A stretch of 64,000 nucleotides of DNA from Dokdonella_A sp046347015. GTDB lineage: Bacteria > Pseudomonadota > Gammaproteobacteria > Xanthomonadales > Rhodanobacteraceae. A program made the position numbers and the translations under genes. How positions within the stretch are numbered: the first letter of the stretch is position 1; the number at the start of each line of letters is the position of its first letter. The notes below the pieces were generated by a model. The model was given only the letters and a program-made list of their open reading frames with translations. It was not told where the DNA came from and made no database searches. Below are positions 47,346 through 56,358 of the stretch, piece by piece. The DNA is taken from assembly GCA_046347015.1 (NCBI GenBank), contig JAXMHA010000005.1, forward strand, positions 124,001-188,000. The letters run 5' to 3'.

Positions 47346-48536
47346 TCACTCGATGATCTTCGTCACCACCCCGGCACCCACCGTCCGCCCACCCTCGCGA
47401 ATCGCAAACCGCAACCCCTCCTCCATCGCAATCGGGTGGATCAGACTCACCGTCATCTTGCAGTTGTCGCCCGGCATCACCATCTCGACACCCTCCGGCA
47501 ACTCCACCGCCCCGGTGATGTCCGTGGTGCGAAAGTAAAACTGCGGCCGGTAACCCTTGAAAAACGGCGTGTGCCGCCCGCCCTCGTCCTTCGACAGGCA
47601 ATACACCTCCGACGTGAACTTGGTGTGCGGCGTGATCGAACCCGGCTTGCAGACCACCTGACCCCGCTCCACCTCCTCCCGCTTGGTACCACGCAGCAGC
47701 AAGCCCGCGTTGTCGCCCGCCTGCCCCTGGTCCAGCAGCTTGCGGAACATCTCCACGCCCGTCACCGTGGTCTTGGTCGTCGGCCGTATGCCCACGATCT
47801 CCACTTCTTCGCCCACCTTGATCACGCCGCGCTCGATCCGGCCCGTCACCACCGTGCCACGGCCGGAAATGCTGAACACATCCTCCACCGGCATCAGGAA
47901 CGGCTTGTCAATGTCGCGCTTGGGCTCCGGGATCCACGCGTCCAGCGCATCCACCAGCTTGACGATGCTCGGCACCCCAATCTCGCTCTGGTCCCCCTCC
48001 AGCGCCTTCAGCGCCGAACCCTTCACGATCGGCGTGTCATCGCCCGGAAACTCGTACTTGCTCAGCAGCTCGCGGACTTCCATCTCCACCAGCTCCAGCA
48101 ACTCGGCGTCGTCCACCATGTCCGCCTTGTTCATGTACACCACGATGTACGGCACCCCCACCTGCCGCGCCAGCAAAATGTGCTCGCGCGTCTGCGGCAT
48201 CGGACCGTCCGCCGCACTCACCACCAAAATCGCACCGTCCATCTGCGCCGCACCCGTGATCATGTTCTTCACGTAGTCCGCGTGCCCCGGACAGTCCACG
48301 TGCGCATAGTGGCGCTGCGGACTCTCGTACTCCACGTGCGCCGTCGAAATCGTGATCCCGCGCGCCTTCTCCTCCGGCGCCGCGTCAATCTGGTCGTACG
48401 CCTTCGTCTCCCCCCCAAACCGCTCCGCCTCCACCTTCGTCAACGCCGCCGTCAGCGTCGTCTTGCCGTGGTCCACGTGACCAATCGTCCCCACGTTCAC
48501 GTGCGGCTTCTTGCGCTCGAACTTTTCTTTGGACAT
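47346..48536 (-). CDS. tuf: Elongation factor Tu, copy 2 (tRNA-tuf operon)
   Basis: A 396-residue EF-Tu identical in protein to copy 1. DNA identity is complete except for one silent base (47376 against 30193). It stops sharply at the start codon upstream and fades within about 15 bases past the stop. That pattern is expected from gene conversion between paralogues. This copy follows tRNA genes and precedes tRNA-Trp and secE, as tufB does in E. coli. Confidence 0.99.
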   Translation of the reverse strand: MSKEKFERKKPHVNVGTIGHVDHGKTTLTAALTKVEAERFGGETKAYDQIDAAPEEKARGITISTAHVEYESPQRHYAHVDCPGHADYVKNMITGAAQMDGAILVVSAADGPMPQTREHILLARQVGVPYIVVYMNKADMVDDAELLELVEMEVRELLSKYEFPGDDTPIVKGSALKALEGDQSEIGVPSIVKLVDALDAWIPEPKRDIDKPFLMPVEDVFSISGRGTVVTGRIERGVIKVGEEVEIVGIRPTTKTTVTGVEMFRKLLDQGQAGDNAGLLLRGTKREEVERGQVVCKPGSITPHTKFTSEVYCLSKDEGGRHTPFFKGYRPQFYFRTTDITGAVELPEGVEMVMPGDNCKMTVSLIHPIAMEEGLRFAIREGGRTVGAGVVTKIIE

Positions 48537-48619
48537 ACGACTGGCACTCCGGTTGTTTCGATGGCGTGGGTGTCACGGTCGCCGCAAAGCCCGTTCCACG
48601 GACGATTGCGGCGCTGCTT

Positions 48620-48696
48620 TGGTGCTCACGGGCTGGAATCGAACCACCGTCCTCCTCCACACAATGGAGTTGCTCTGCCAACTGAGCTACGTGAGC
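48620..48696 (-). tRNA. tRNA-like element, Thr-related, structurally aberrant
   Basis: A 77-base sequence ending in CCA with a perfect 7-bp acceptor (GCTCACG/CGTGAGC) and normal D arm. The anticodon loop reads ATTGTGT (formal anticodon TGT, Thr) but has A32, G37 and T38 instead of the pyrimidine-A-A pattern, and A27 faces G43. The T stem has one extra base (bulged G in CCAGCC). It shares its acceptor and T-loop region with the intact tRNA-Thr at 48771-48846. It may be a decaying duplicate or an unusual tRNA. Confidence 0.6.
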
Positions 48697-48770
48697 GGAT
48701 TGTCTCGGGTCCAGGCCGGCTCGCCCGTACTGCACTTCCCGTCCCATGTGGCCGGCTTGCGGGTCGACCC

Positions 48771-48846
48771 TGGTGCTCACGACTGGAATCGAACCAGTGA
48801 CCTCCTCCTTACCAAGGAGGTGCTCTACCGACTGAGCTACGTGAGC
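48771..48846 (-). tRNA. tRNA-Thr (GGT)
   Basis: A perfect 76-base cloverleaf with encoded CCA: acceptor GCTCACG, anticodon stem CCTCC/GGAGG, loop TTGGTAA with anticodon GGT, T arm ACTGG-TTCGATT-CCAGT. It matches the position of thrT before tufB in E. coli. Confidence 0.97.
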
Positions 48847-49030
48847 CCGTGTTCCTGCGGCCTTTCCCGGTGAAGAAAAACAAACCAGCTTTCCGGCCGG
48901 ATCAATGACGACAGCTTCCGGCAACCCTCCCTGACCGCAAGGACAATTCGAGTGTCCCAGTCGGACTTCCGGGAAGGCGCCGGGTTCCGTACCGTCCGCT
49001 CCTGCCATCATTCCAGCCCACCCGACATGA

Positions 49031-49104
<74 letters not shown>

Positions 49105-49282
49105 GGACGGGTGTTGCCTTGGTGGAGGGAGGTGGATCACGCCGGGCATCCTGCCCTCCGCCCCTCCGGGGCCGCGCCGCTTTCGCGTCGCGTTCCGATT
49201 CGCTCCCGGCGAATCGGTCGAACCGGCACTTCCATTCGGTGGTTCTCATCCACCTCCACGAAGCGCCTCGCACCTCTGATCC

Positions 49283-49368
49283 TGGTGGAGGGAGGTGGAT
49301 TCGAACCACCGAAGGCGTAAGCCAGCAGATTTACAGTCTGCCCCCGTTGGCCGCTTGGGTATCCCTCC
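49283..49368 (-). tRNA. tRNA-Tyr (GTA)
   Basis: An 86-base class II tRNA with a long variable arm and encoded CCA: acceptor GGAGGGA/TCCCTCC, anticodon loop CTGTAAA with anticodon GTA, T loop TTCGAAT. It is the first gene of the tRNA-tuf operon here. Confidence 0.97.
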
Positions 49369-49400
49369 GCAATTCTGCGCCGGTGCCTCCTCGCGAAATG

Positions 49401-49445
49401 AACAAAAACCCGGCGTGGGCATCGCGGCGAACCATGCCACACGCC
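49401..49445 (-). terminator. Terminator-like hairpin in the tRNA-tuf leader
   Basis: On the minus strand GGCGTG-T-GGCAT (49445-49434), an 11-base loop and ATGCCCACGCC (49422-49412) are followed by GGG and TTTTTGTT (49408-49401). It is an 11-bp stem with one bulge. It lies after the promoter and 33 bases before tRNA-Tyr. No upstream minus-strand gene exists that would need it. Confidence 0.6.
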
Positions 49446-49474
49446 CCAACCGAGCCATCGATTTCGAGCCGGGT

Positions 49475-49504
49475 ATTGTCGCCTTCGACGTCTTCAAGTG
49501 TCAA
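49475..49504 (-). promoter_or_regulatory. Promoter of the tRNA-tuf operon
   Basis: A perfect TTGACA (49504-49499), an 18-base spacer and GACAAT (49480-49475) on the minus strand, followed by a GC-rich discriminator typical of stringently controlled stable-RNA promoters. The rest of the 338-base gap (49369-49706) contains the hairpin described separately and no gene. Confidence 0.65.
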
Positions 49505-49706
49505 GGTAGCCGTGCTGCGGTTCTTCCCAAGGCATTGGTGCGCGTAAGGGGGCTGCCTCGCTCGCCACGAAAGCCCGCATCGTTCCACTCGGCCCCCACC
49601 ATGGCTGCCGGTCGCCGCCTCATTCCCCCGGGCTGCCGATGGACCCGCAAGGCAAGGCGAGCCAGCCGGCAATCGGCGGACACCGCAATTGCGCTAATGT
49701 CGCGTC

Positions 49707-50297
49707 ATGGGCACCGATCTCGACGACTGGTTCGTCCGCTCGATCCTCTGCCACGAAGCCGCACTCACACGCTACCTGCGGCGCAACTGGCAAGAACCGG
49801 AGGAAGTTTCCGACCTTCGCCAGGAGGTCTACGCACGGGTCTATGAGGCCGCCGCCCGAAACCGGCCCGCCTTCCCGAAGTCGTTCCTGTTCGCCACGGC
49901 GCGTCGCCTGCTGATCGACCGCGTGCGGCGCAGCCGCGTGGTCGCCATCGATGCCGTGGGTGATATCGAGGGCCTGAACGTCTTCATCGATGAACAGACG
50001 CCCGATCGACATCTCGACGCCCATCAGTCCCTGAAACGGCTGATTCGCGCGTTCGATGCCCTTCCGGCTCGGTGTCGCGAAATCGTTTGGCTGCGGAAGG
50101 TCGAACAATTGGCCCAGCGGGAGATCGCGATTCGGCTCGGCATCAGGGAAAAGACCGTGGAGAACCAGATCGCCAGGGGGAGCCGCATGCTGGCGGCCGC
50201 ATTCTTCGGCATGAACGAGCCGCCAACGGTGAGTTCCGGCAAGGCTTCCCTTGCGGACTTCGGGAACGATCGTGCTCGAGCCAGACGCCAGGATTGA
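49707..50297 (+). CDS. ECF sigma factor, FecI-like
   Basis: A 196-residue extracytoplasmic-function sigma factor. Region 2 spans about 20-80 (LRRNWQEPEEVSDLRQEVYARV; FLFATARRLLIDRVRR) and region 4 about 108-165, with the helix-turn-helix QREIAIRLGIREKTVENQIAR. FecI-type sigmas drive transcription of an outer-membrane receptor when FecR relays a surface signal. It overlaps the fecR-like gene by 26 bases. No ribosome-binding site precedes the ATG, and a TAATGT six bases upstream hints at a leaderless message. Confidence 0.9.
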   Translation: MGTDLDDWFVRSILCHEAALTRYLRRNWQEPEEVSDLRQEVYARVYEAAARNRPAFPKSFLFATARRLLIDRVRRSRVVAIDAVGDIEGLNVFIDEQTPDRHLDAHQSLKRLIRAFDALPARCREIVWLRKVEQLAQREIAIRLGIREKTVENQIARGSRMLAAAFFGMNEPPTVSSGKASLADFGNDRARARRQD

Positions 50298-51366
50298 GTC
50301 GCAAGCGGCAGGCTGGTTGGCGCGACGCGATCGTGGTGACTGGTCGGGTCGAGACCAGGCGGCGTTCGACGCGTGGTTCGCCGCGGACAGCACTCACCGG
50401 GTCGCTTTCGTGCGCCTGCAGGCGGCTTGGCGCGAGGCCGACAGGCTCGGCATGCTTGCCGCGGGTACCGGCCGTGAACACCTCGCGCCATCCACGGAGA
50501 GGATCGCCGGCATTGCCGGTTCGCCCCACGGCGGGTGCCTCGCACCGAACGGATTCCTCCGCCGGCGCCATCGGAATTCGCATCCGCGAGCCACTCGGCC
50601 GCGATGGCTGTGGCTCGAGGCGGCAATCCTCGTCGCATTCACGCTCGCCGGTGCTTGGCTCATGGTTCACCACTGGCGATCGAATCCGGGCACGATCGAC
50701 TATCGAACCGCCTTGGGAACTCAGCAGGACCTGCAACTCGTCGATGGGTCGCGCGTTGTCCTCGGCAGCGCAACCGATGTTGGCGTGGCGCTGTCGCGCA
50801 CCCGTCGCGACGTCGCCTTGCGCCATGGGGAAGCGTTCTTCGCCGTCGCCCACGATCCGGACCGACCGTTTGTCGTGCATGCCGACGGCAACCGCGTGGT
50901 CGCGGTCGGCACGCGATTCGACGTGCGTCGCAGCCATCATGGCCTTCGCGTGATCGTCACTGAGGGGTTGGTGCGACTTGAGGCCGCCGCGCGCGGCACC
51001 CGGGCGCCGACCGCGCTGCTGCCGCCAGGCAGCGTTGCCTCGATACGAGGCGGCGAAGTCAGCATTCGGCACGTGCCGTTGGAGCGCGCACGGGAACTCC
51101 TGAGTTGGCGCGACGGATACCTGGCATTCCACGACACGCCGTTGTACGAGGCGGCCGATGAATTCAACCGCTACAACCCGAAGAAACTCTTGATCAGCGG
51201 CGACGCCGCGGGCGCGATGCGCGTGGGGGGGCGCTTCCGCTACGACAACCTGGATGCCTTCTTGCGGATGCTGCAGCAAATGTTCCCGTTGCGCGTCGAG
51301 GATCGGGGTGATCTCGTCGTCGTGACGGCGAAATCCAGGAGCACCCACCACGTGGCGACTCGCTGA
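50272..51366 (+). CDS. FecR-like anti-sigma/sigma-activating membrane protein
   Basis: A 364-residue inner-membrane signal relay. The N-terminal cytoplasmic DUF4880 region (AAGWLARRDRGDWSGRDQ; FDAWFAADSTHRVAFVRLQ) is followed by one membrane helix at about 118-138 (WLWLEAAILVAFTLAGAWLM), a periplasmic FecR domain (GTQQDLQLVDGSRVVLGSAT) and a C-terminal STN-like domain. I chose GTG at 50272, with GGGA six bases upstream; a TTG at 50251 is the alternative. The overlap with the sigma gene implies coupled synthesis. Confidence 0.9.
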   Translation: MLEPDARIESQAAGWLARRDRGDWSGRDQAAFDAWFAADSTHRVAFVRLQAAWREADRLGMLAAGTGREHLAPSTERIAGIAGSPHGGCLAPNGFLRRRHRNSHPRATRPRWLWLEAAILVAFTLAGAWLMVHHWRSNPGTIDYRTALGTQQDLQLVDGSRVVLGSATDVGVALSRTRRDVALRHGEAFFAVAHDPDRPFVVHADGNRVVAVGTRFDVRRSHHGLRVIVTEGLVRLEAAARGTRAPTALLPPGSVASIRGGEVSIRHVPLERARELLSWRDGYLAFHDTPLYEAADEFNRYNPKKLLISGDAAGAMRVGGRFRYDNLDAFLRMLQQMFPLRVEDRGDLVVVTAKSRSTHHVATR

Positions 51367-51438
51367 GAAAGGGGGGTTTTTCGGTCCGGTTCGTCACGGG
51401 TAGCGCGCGGGGGGACCGCGTTTCGGGGAGGACAACCC

Positions 51439-54400
51439 ATGCTGGACCGGCAAAACGTGCTGCGGCTGATCCTGGCGATACTCATCGCCGCGCTGCCCGC
51501 GGCGACCCTTGCACAAGGCGACACGGCGAAGAACGTCGACATTCCGGCCGGGACACTGTCGAATGCACTCGACGCACTGGGCCGGCAGGCCGGCGTCCAG
51601 CTCGTGTACCCGGCCGATCGGATGACTGGCCGGGAGACCACGGGCTTGCACGGCACCTACACGCCATCCGACGCCCTGGACAAGCTGCTGGAGGGCAGCG
51701 GGTTCACGGCCCGGCGCGACCCTTCTGGCGCCTGGATGATCGTTCCCGAGACGCCACCGAAGACGGCGCAACCGAACCCGGCCCCGGCCGAATCCCGACC
51801 TGCCGAGGCGGCGGCAGCGCCCCAATCCAGCCTGCAGACCATCGTCGTGACCGGCTCCCGGATTCCGCGGGCCCAGATCGAAGGGCCGGCACCGGTCATC
51901 GTCATCAGCGCGCAGGAAATCCAGCGGCGCGGCATCATCAGCGTGCCCGACCTGATGACCTCGCTGACCCAGAACCTCGGCGCGCTCGACAACAACCAGC
52001 AGACCGACGGCTTCTCGACCGGCGCGCAAGCGGTCGACTTGCGCGGCCTTGGCCCCAACCACACGCTGGTGCTGGTCAACGGACGCCGCATCGCCGACTA
52101 CCCGCAGTCGTACAACGGCAACAGCAACTTCACCGACATCTCGAACATCCCGGCGTCGATGATCGAACGCGTCGAGATCCTGAGCGGCAGCGCGTCCGCG
52201 GTATACGGCTCGGACGCGGTGTCCGGCGTCATCAACATCATCCTTAAGCGCAAGGCCGACGGCACGACGCTCAGCTACCGCTACGGCGACACGCAGCACG
52301 GCGGTGGCCAGTCGCAGCGCTTCGACCTGACGACGGGCTTCTCGACCGACCGCTTCGACGCGATGATCGGCCTCGAGCTGCTCGACAAGAAACCGCTGTG
52401 GGCCTACCAGCGGAGTTTCACCGACTCGCGGCTCGACAGCCCGGGCGACCCGTCCAGCCTGTATCCCAGCCAGAACTGGGTGCGCATGGATGTCGACGAG
52501 AACTACATCGACCCCGGCGCGGCGCAATGCCAGGCGCTGTCCGGCTACGACCGGGGCACGATCGCCTATGCGTACCGGAACAACTGGGGCTACTACTGCG
52601 GCAGTTACTACGACGTCGGTTACGGCACGCTCGAGAACGGCCGCAAGATGGCCACGCTTTCGGGCACCGCGAGCTGGCACCTGAACGACCACACCGACCT
52701 GTTCCTCGATCTCCTCACCGGCACGTCGCACCAGGACAGCTACAACACGCCGCTGCAATGGCAGAACTGCGAACCGCTCAACGGTGACTGCACTCCGGTG
52801 CCGTTCTTCAACGCCGCGACCGGCCAGATCGAACAGTGGCAACGCCGTTACTTCACGATCGAGGAAAACGGCGGATTCGGGCCCGGCGAGATCCGCAACA
52901 TCAACAACACGCTGTCGCTGGTGACCGGTGTCAAGGGTACGCTCGGCGAGAGTTGGCACTACGAGGCCGCGTTCTCGCATTCGCAGAACCAGCTCGAAAG
53001 CAAGTGGCCGGCGCTTGTCGCCGCCAAGGCACAGGCACTCTACCTCGGCGCTCCGCTCGGCATCGATCCGGACAGTGGTTACACGATCTATGACGCTCCG
53101 CCCAGCCGTTTCTACACGCCGCTGACGGTCGCCGAGTTCCGTTCGATCACGCAGGATTCCATCGACAACGACTTCAGCCGCAGCGAGAACTATTCCGTCA
53201 CGGTGAACAACACCGAGTTGTTTTCGCTCCCGGCCGGACCGGTCGGCTTTGCGGCCATCGCCGAGTTCGGCAACCAGTATTTCGGCCTGAAGGCCGATCC
53301 GCTGTCGCTGGACGGCAGCTACTACGGCTTGCACAACACCGATGCAGTGGGTTCGCGCAGCCATTCGGGCGCAGGCTACGAATTCAGCGTGCCGGTCTTC
53401 GAGAAGCTGAACCTGACCACGGCCGGCCGCTATGACCGCTACTCATACAGCGACCACTCGAACGGCAAGTTCACGTATTCCATCGGCGCCGAGTTCCGGC
53501 CGTTCGAAAGCCTGCTGCTGCGCGGCTCACTGGCGACCGGTTTCCGTGCGCCGGACCTGTCGTATCTGTATGCCGGGCCCAGCGGTTCGAGTTCGGGCGG
53601 CGTCGACTATTACCTGTGCCGTCTCCTCGAGCCCGACACGGCTCCCGACTTCGCCGACGATTGCGACTATGGCGACATCGGCTTCAACGGCCGCAGCCAC
53701 GGCAGCGTCGACCTGAAGGACGAAACCAGCCGTTCCTACACCTATGGCCTGGTGTTCTCGCCGACGCCGAACATCGACTTCACCGCCGACTACTACAACA
53801 TCAAGCTGAACAACGAGGTGATCTACCAGGACAGCGACACGATCCTGCGCCAGGAGGCGGACTGCCGACTCGGCGTCGACATCTACGGCAATCCGGTCGA
53901 CACCAATTCGGCGATGTGCCAGCAGATCATCAGCCAGGTCGTGCGCAACGCCGCCACCGACCCCAGCAATCCGATGGGCGTCACGTCGGTACTGGTGCTG
54001 CCGATCAACGCCGCGATGGACCATACGTCCGGCATCGACATCAACGCGCACTACCGGCTCGAAACCGACGGCTTCGGCACCTTCGACTTCAACGCCGGCG
54101 GCACCTATGTCGTGATGCACAAGCTGCAGCAGTACCCGGATGCGCCGGTCGACAACGAATTGACCGACCTCTATTACTACGTCATCCCGCGCAGCAAGGC
54201 GAACTATTCCGTCGCCTGGAACATCGGCAAGTTCACGACCTCGTTGTACGGCGCGCGGCTCGGCGGGCTGCCGAACTACGACGGCGACAAGCGCCTCGGC
54301 CCGACGTTCCTGTACAACGCGACGTTGAACTACCGCGTGACACCGCGTGTCGCGATGACGTTTACCGTCGACAACCTGTTCGACAGCAAGCCGGGGCGCG

Positions 54401-54510
54401 ACTCGACGTGGACCAGCTATCCGTACTACGCGAGCCGCTGGTTCAGTCCGGTTGGCCGCGCGTTCTTCCTGCAGGTCGACGTGCGGATGGGCGGGAGCGA
54501 CCGTGAATGA
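51439..54510 (+). CDS. TonB-dependent receptor with N-terminal signalling (STN) domain
   Basis: A 1023-residue outer-membrane receptor. Residues 1-25 are a signal peptide ending in TLAQ. An STN domain at about 33-102 (VDIPAGTLSNALDALGRQAG; TGLHGTYTPSDALDKLLEG) is followed by a Pro/Ala linker, a TonB box-like IVVTGSRIPR (~135), the plug (NGRRIADYP; ERVEILSGSASAVYGSDAV) and a beta barrel ending in an aromatic-rich strand near FFLQVDVRMGG. GGGGAGGAC precedes the start. The STN domain would contact the FecR-like protein. The ligand is unknown; nothing in the sequence proves iron chelate over glycan. Confidence 0.93.
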   Translation: MLDRQNVLRLILAILIAALPAATLAQGDTAKNVDIPAGTLSNALDALGRQAGVQLVYPADRMTGRETTGLHGTYTPSDALDKLLEGSGFTARRDPSGAWMIVPETPPKTAQPNPAPAESRPAEAAAAPQSSLQTIVVTGSRIPRAQIEGPAPVIVISAQEIQRRGIISVPDLMTSLTQNLGALDNNQQTDGFSTGAQAVDLRGLGPNHTLVLVNGRRIADYPQSYNGNSNFTDISNIPASMIERVEILSGSASAVYGSDAVSGVINIILKRKADGTTLSYRYGDTQHGGGQSQRFDLTTGFSTDRFDAMIGLELLDKKPLWAYQRSFTDSRLDSPGDPSSLYPSQNWVRMDVDENYIDPGAAQCQALSGYDRGTIAYAYRNNWGYYCGSYYDVGYGTLENGRKMATLSGTASWHLNDHTDLFLDLLTGTSHQDSYNTPLQWQNCEPLNGDCTPVPFFNAATGQIEQWQRRYFTIEENGGFGPGEIRNINNTLSLVTGVKGTLGESWHYEAAFSHSQNQLESKWPALVAAKAQALYLGAPLGIDPDSGYTIYDAPPSRFYTPLTVAEFRSITQDSIDNDFSRSENYSVTVNNTELFSLPAGPVGFAAIAEFGNQYFGLKADPLSLDGSYYGLHNTDAVGSRSHSGAGYEFSVPVFEKLNLTTAGRYDRYSYSDHSNGKFTYSIGAEFRPFESLLLRGSLATGFRAPDLSYLYAGPSGSSSGGVDYYLCRLLEPDTAPDFADDCDYGDIGFNGRSHGSVDLKDETSRSYTYGLVFSPTPNIDFTADYYNIKLNNEVIYQDSDTILRQEADCRLGVDIYGNPVDTNSAMCQQIISQVVRNAATDPSNPMGVTSVLVLPINAAMDHTSGIDINAHYRLETDGFGTFDFNAGGTYVVMHKLQQYPDAPVDNELTDLYYYVIPRSKANYSVAWNIGKFTTSLYGARLGGLPNYDGDKRLGPTFLYNATLNYRVTPRVAMTFTVDNLFDSKPGRDSTWTSYPYYASRWFSPVGRAFFLQVDVRMGGSDRE

Positions 54511-54516
54511 GGCCGC

Positions 54517-55608
54517 TCACACGTTGAAGCGGAAATGCAGGACGTCGCCTTCCTGCACGACATAGTCCTTGCCTTCCAGGCGTAGCCGGCCCGCTTCGCG
54601 CGCGCCGGCTTCACCACGGCAGCGAATGTAGTCGTCGTAGCCAATCGTCTCCGCGCGGATGAAGCCGCGCTCGAAATCGGTGTGGATGACGCCGGCCGCC
54701 TGCGGCGCGGTCGCGCCACGCCTGACGGTCCACGCGCGGACTTCCTTCTCGCCGGCGGTGAAGAACGTCCCGAGGCCGAGCAACCGGTAGGCTGCGTGGA
54801 TCACGCGGTTCAAGCCGGGCTCGTCGAGGCCGAGGTCGGCGAGGAACGCGTCGCGGTCCGCCTCGTCGAGCTGCGCCATCTCTTCCTCGATCGCGGCACT
54901 GACCGCGACCACCTCGGCGCCCTCCGTTCCGGCGCGTGCCCGCACCGCATCGAGGTGCGCGTTGCCGGAAAAACCGTCCTCCCGCACGTTCGCGATGTAC
55001 ATCAGCGGTTTCAACGTCAGCAGGAACAAGTCACGCACCGCCGCACGCTCGTCGGGCGACAGCTCGAGCGCCCGGGCCGGTTTCCCGGCATCGAGTCCCC
55101 CGGCGAGCTTCTGCAGCACCGGCCTTCGCGCCAAGGCTTCCTTGTCGTTGGCCTTGGCCGCGCGCTCGGCGCGCGCCAGCGCCTTGTCGACCGTCTCGAG
55201 GTCGGCCAGCGCGAGCTCGGTGTCGACCGTCTCGATGTCGGCAATTGGATCGACGCGTCCCTCGACGTGCACCACGTCGGGATGCTCGAAGCAACGCACG
55301 ACATGCGCGATCGCATCCACTTCGCGGATGTGGGCGAGGAACTTGTTGCCGAGTCCTTCGCCCTTCGACGCGCCGGCGACCAGACCGGCGATGTCGACGA
55401 ATTCCACCGCCGTCGGCACGATCTTCTGCGGATGCACGATGTCGGCGAGTTGCGCCAGACGCGGATCGGGCACCGGCACGACGCCGACATTCGGATCGAT
55501 CGTGCAGAACGGAAAGTTCGCCGCCGCGATGCCGGCTTTCGTCAGTGCGTTGAACAGCGTCGACTTGCCGACGTTCGGCAGGCCGACGATCCCGCAAGCA
55601 ATGCCCAT
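54517..55608 (-). CDS. ychF: Ribosome-binding ATPase/GTPase YchF
   Basis: A 363-residue Obg-family NTPase that prefers ATP in characterised homologues. The P-loop is GLPNVGKST at 9-17, then DIAGLVAGASKGEGLGNKF (G3 and switch), and a C-terminal TGS domain with GVIHTDFERGFIRAETI. It is the last gene of the minus-strand lolB-ispE-prs-rplY-pth unit and ends six bases from the convergent receptor gene. Confidence 0.97.
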   Translation of the reverse strand: MGIACGIVGLPNVGKSTLFNALTKAGIAAANFPFCTIDPNVGVVPVPDPRLAQLADIVHPQKIVPTAVEFVDIAGLVAGASKGEGLGNKFLAHIREVDAIAHVVRCFEHPDVVHVEGRVDPIADIETVDTELALADLETVDKALARAERAAKANDKEALARRPVLQKLAGGLDAGKPARALELSPDERAAVRDLFLLTLKPLMYIANVREDGFSGNAHLDAVRARAGTEGAEVVAVSAAIEEEMAQLDEADRDAFLADLGLDEPGLNRVIHAAYRLLGLGTFFTAGEKEVRAWTVRRGATAPQAAGVIHTDFERGFIRAETIGYDDYIRCRGEAGAREAGRLRLEGKDYVVQEGDVLHFRFNV

Positions 55609-55686
55609 GTGGTTCCTTTGCGTGGCTATCGAGGTGTGATCAGCGGCGCACCGACAGCAGGGACCGTGACTTCTTGCGTGTGCGAC

Positions 55687-56274
55687 TCACGACTCATCCT
55701 TGCTCGTGTGCAAGCGCTTCATCGCCTCGTTGAAGTCCCCGGCCACTGCCAGCGGGAACACGTCGAGCGCCCTTGAAATCGAGTCGACGATCGCGTCGCG
55801 ATCCGCCGCGGAGGGACGGCCGAGGACCCATGCCAACACCCGGTCCCGGTCGCCCGGATGACCGATGCCGAGGCGCAGACGGTGAAACTTGCCGTGCCCG
55901 AGATGGGAGAGGATGTCCCGCAACCCGTTCTGCCCACCATGGCCGCCATCGAACTTCAGGCGCGCCGTGCCGGGCGGCAGGTCGAGATCATCGTGGACGA
56001 CCAGCATTTCGGCCGGGTCGATCCTCCACCAGCGCAGCGCCGAGGCGACCGACTGACCACTGTCGTTCATGAACGTCAGCGGCTTCACCAGCCGCAACGG
56101 ATGTCCATCGACAACGCCTTCCGCGGACTCGGCGCGCAATTTCGCTTCCCAACCGAACCGCAAACCATGCGCGCGTGCCAGCGCGTCCGCGAACCAGAAC
56201 CCCGCGTTGTGGCGGGTCAACCGGTACTCGGGACCGGGATTGCCGAGGCCGACGACGAGGCGCAAGGCGGCCAT
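55687..56274 (-). CDS. pth: Peptidyl-tRNA hydrolase
   Basis: A 195-residue cytosolic enzyme that releases peptides from drop-off peptidyl-tRNA. VVGLGNPGPEYRLTRHNAGF at 7-26 contains Asn12 and catalytic His22. KPLTFMNDSGQSV and VVHDDLDLPPGTARLKFDGG supply the other active-site residues. It sits between rplY and ychF. Confidence 0.97.
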   Translation of the reverse strand: MAALRLVVGLGNPGPEYRLTRHNAGFWFADALARAHGLRFGWEAKLRAESAEGVVDGHPLRLVKPLTFMNDSGQSVASALRWWRIDPAEMLVVHDDLDLPPGTARLKFDGGHGGQNGLRDILSHLGHGKFHRLRLGIGHPGDRDRVLAWVLGRPSAADRDAIVDSISRALDVFPLAVAGDFNEAMKRLHTSKDES

Positions 56275-56358
56275 GGCGGCAGCGCAACGAACGCGATCCG
56301 GATTCGTGCCATCGCCGCCCGGCAGCGAAGCGGCGATGGCATCCGAACCGGGCGCCCG

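Noticed and set aside
48537..49011. A protein-coding frame across the tRNA cluster (up to 208 codons with the start of tuf)
   Set aside because: The apparent peptide is a translation of tRNA sequence (repeated HVAQ-type peptides from tRNA 5' halves).
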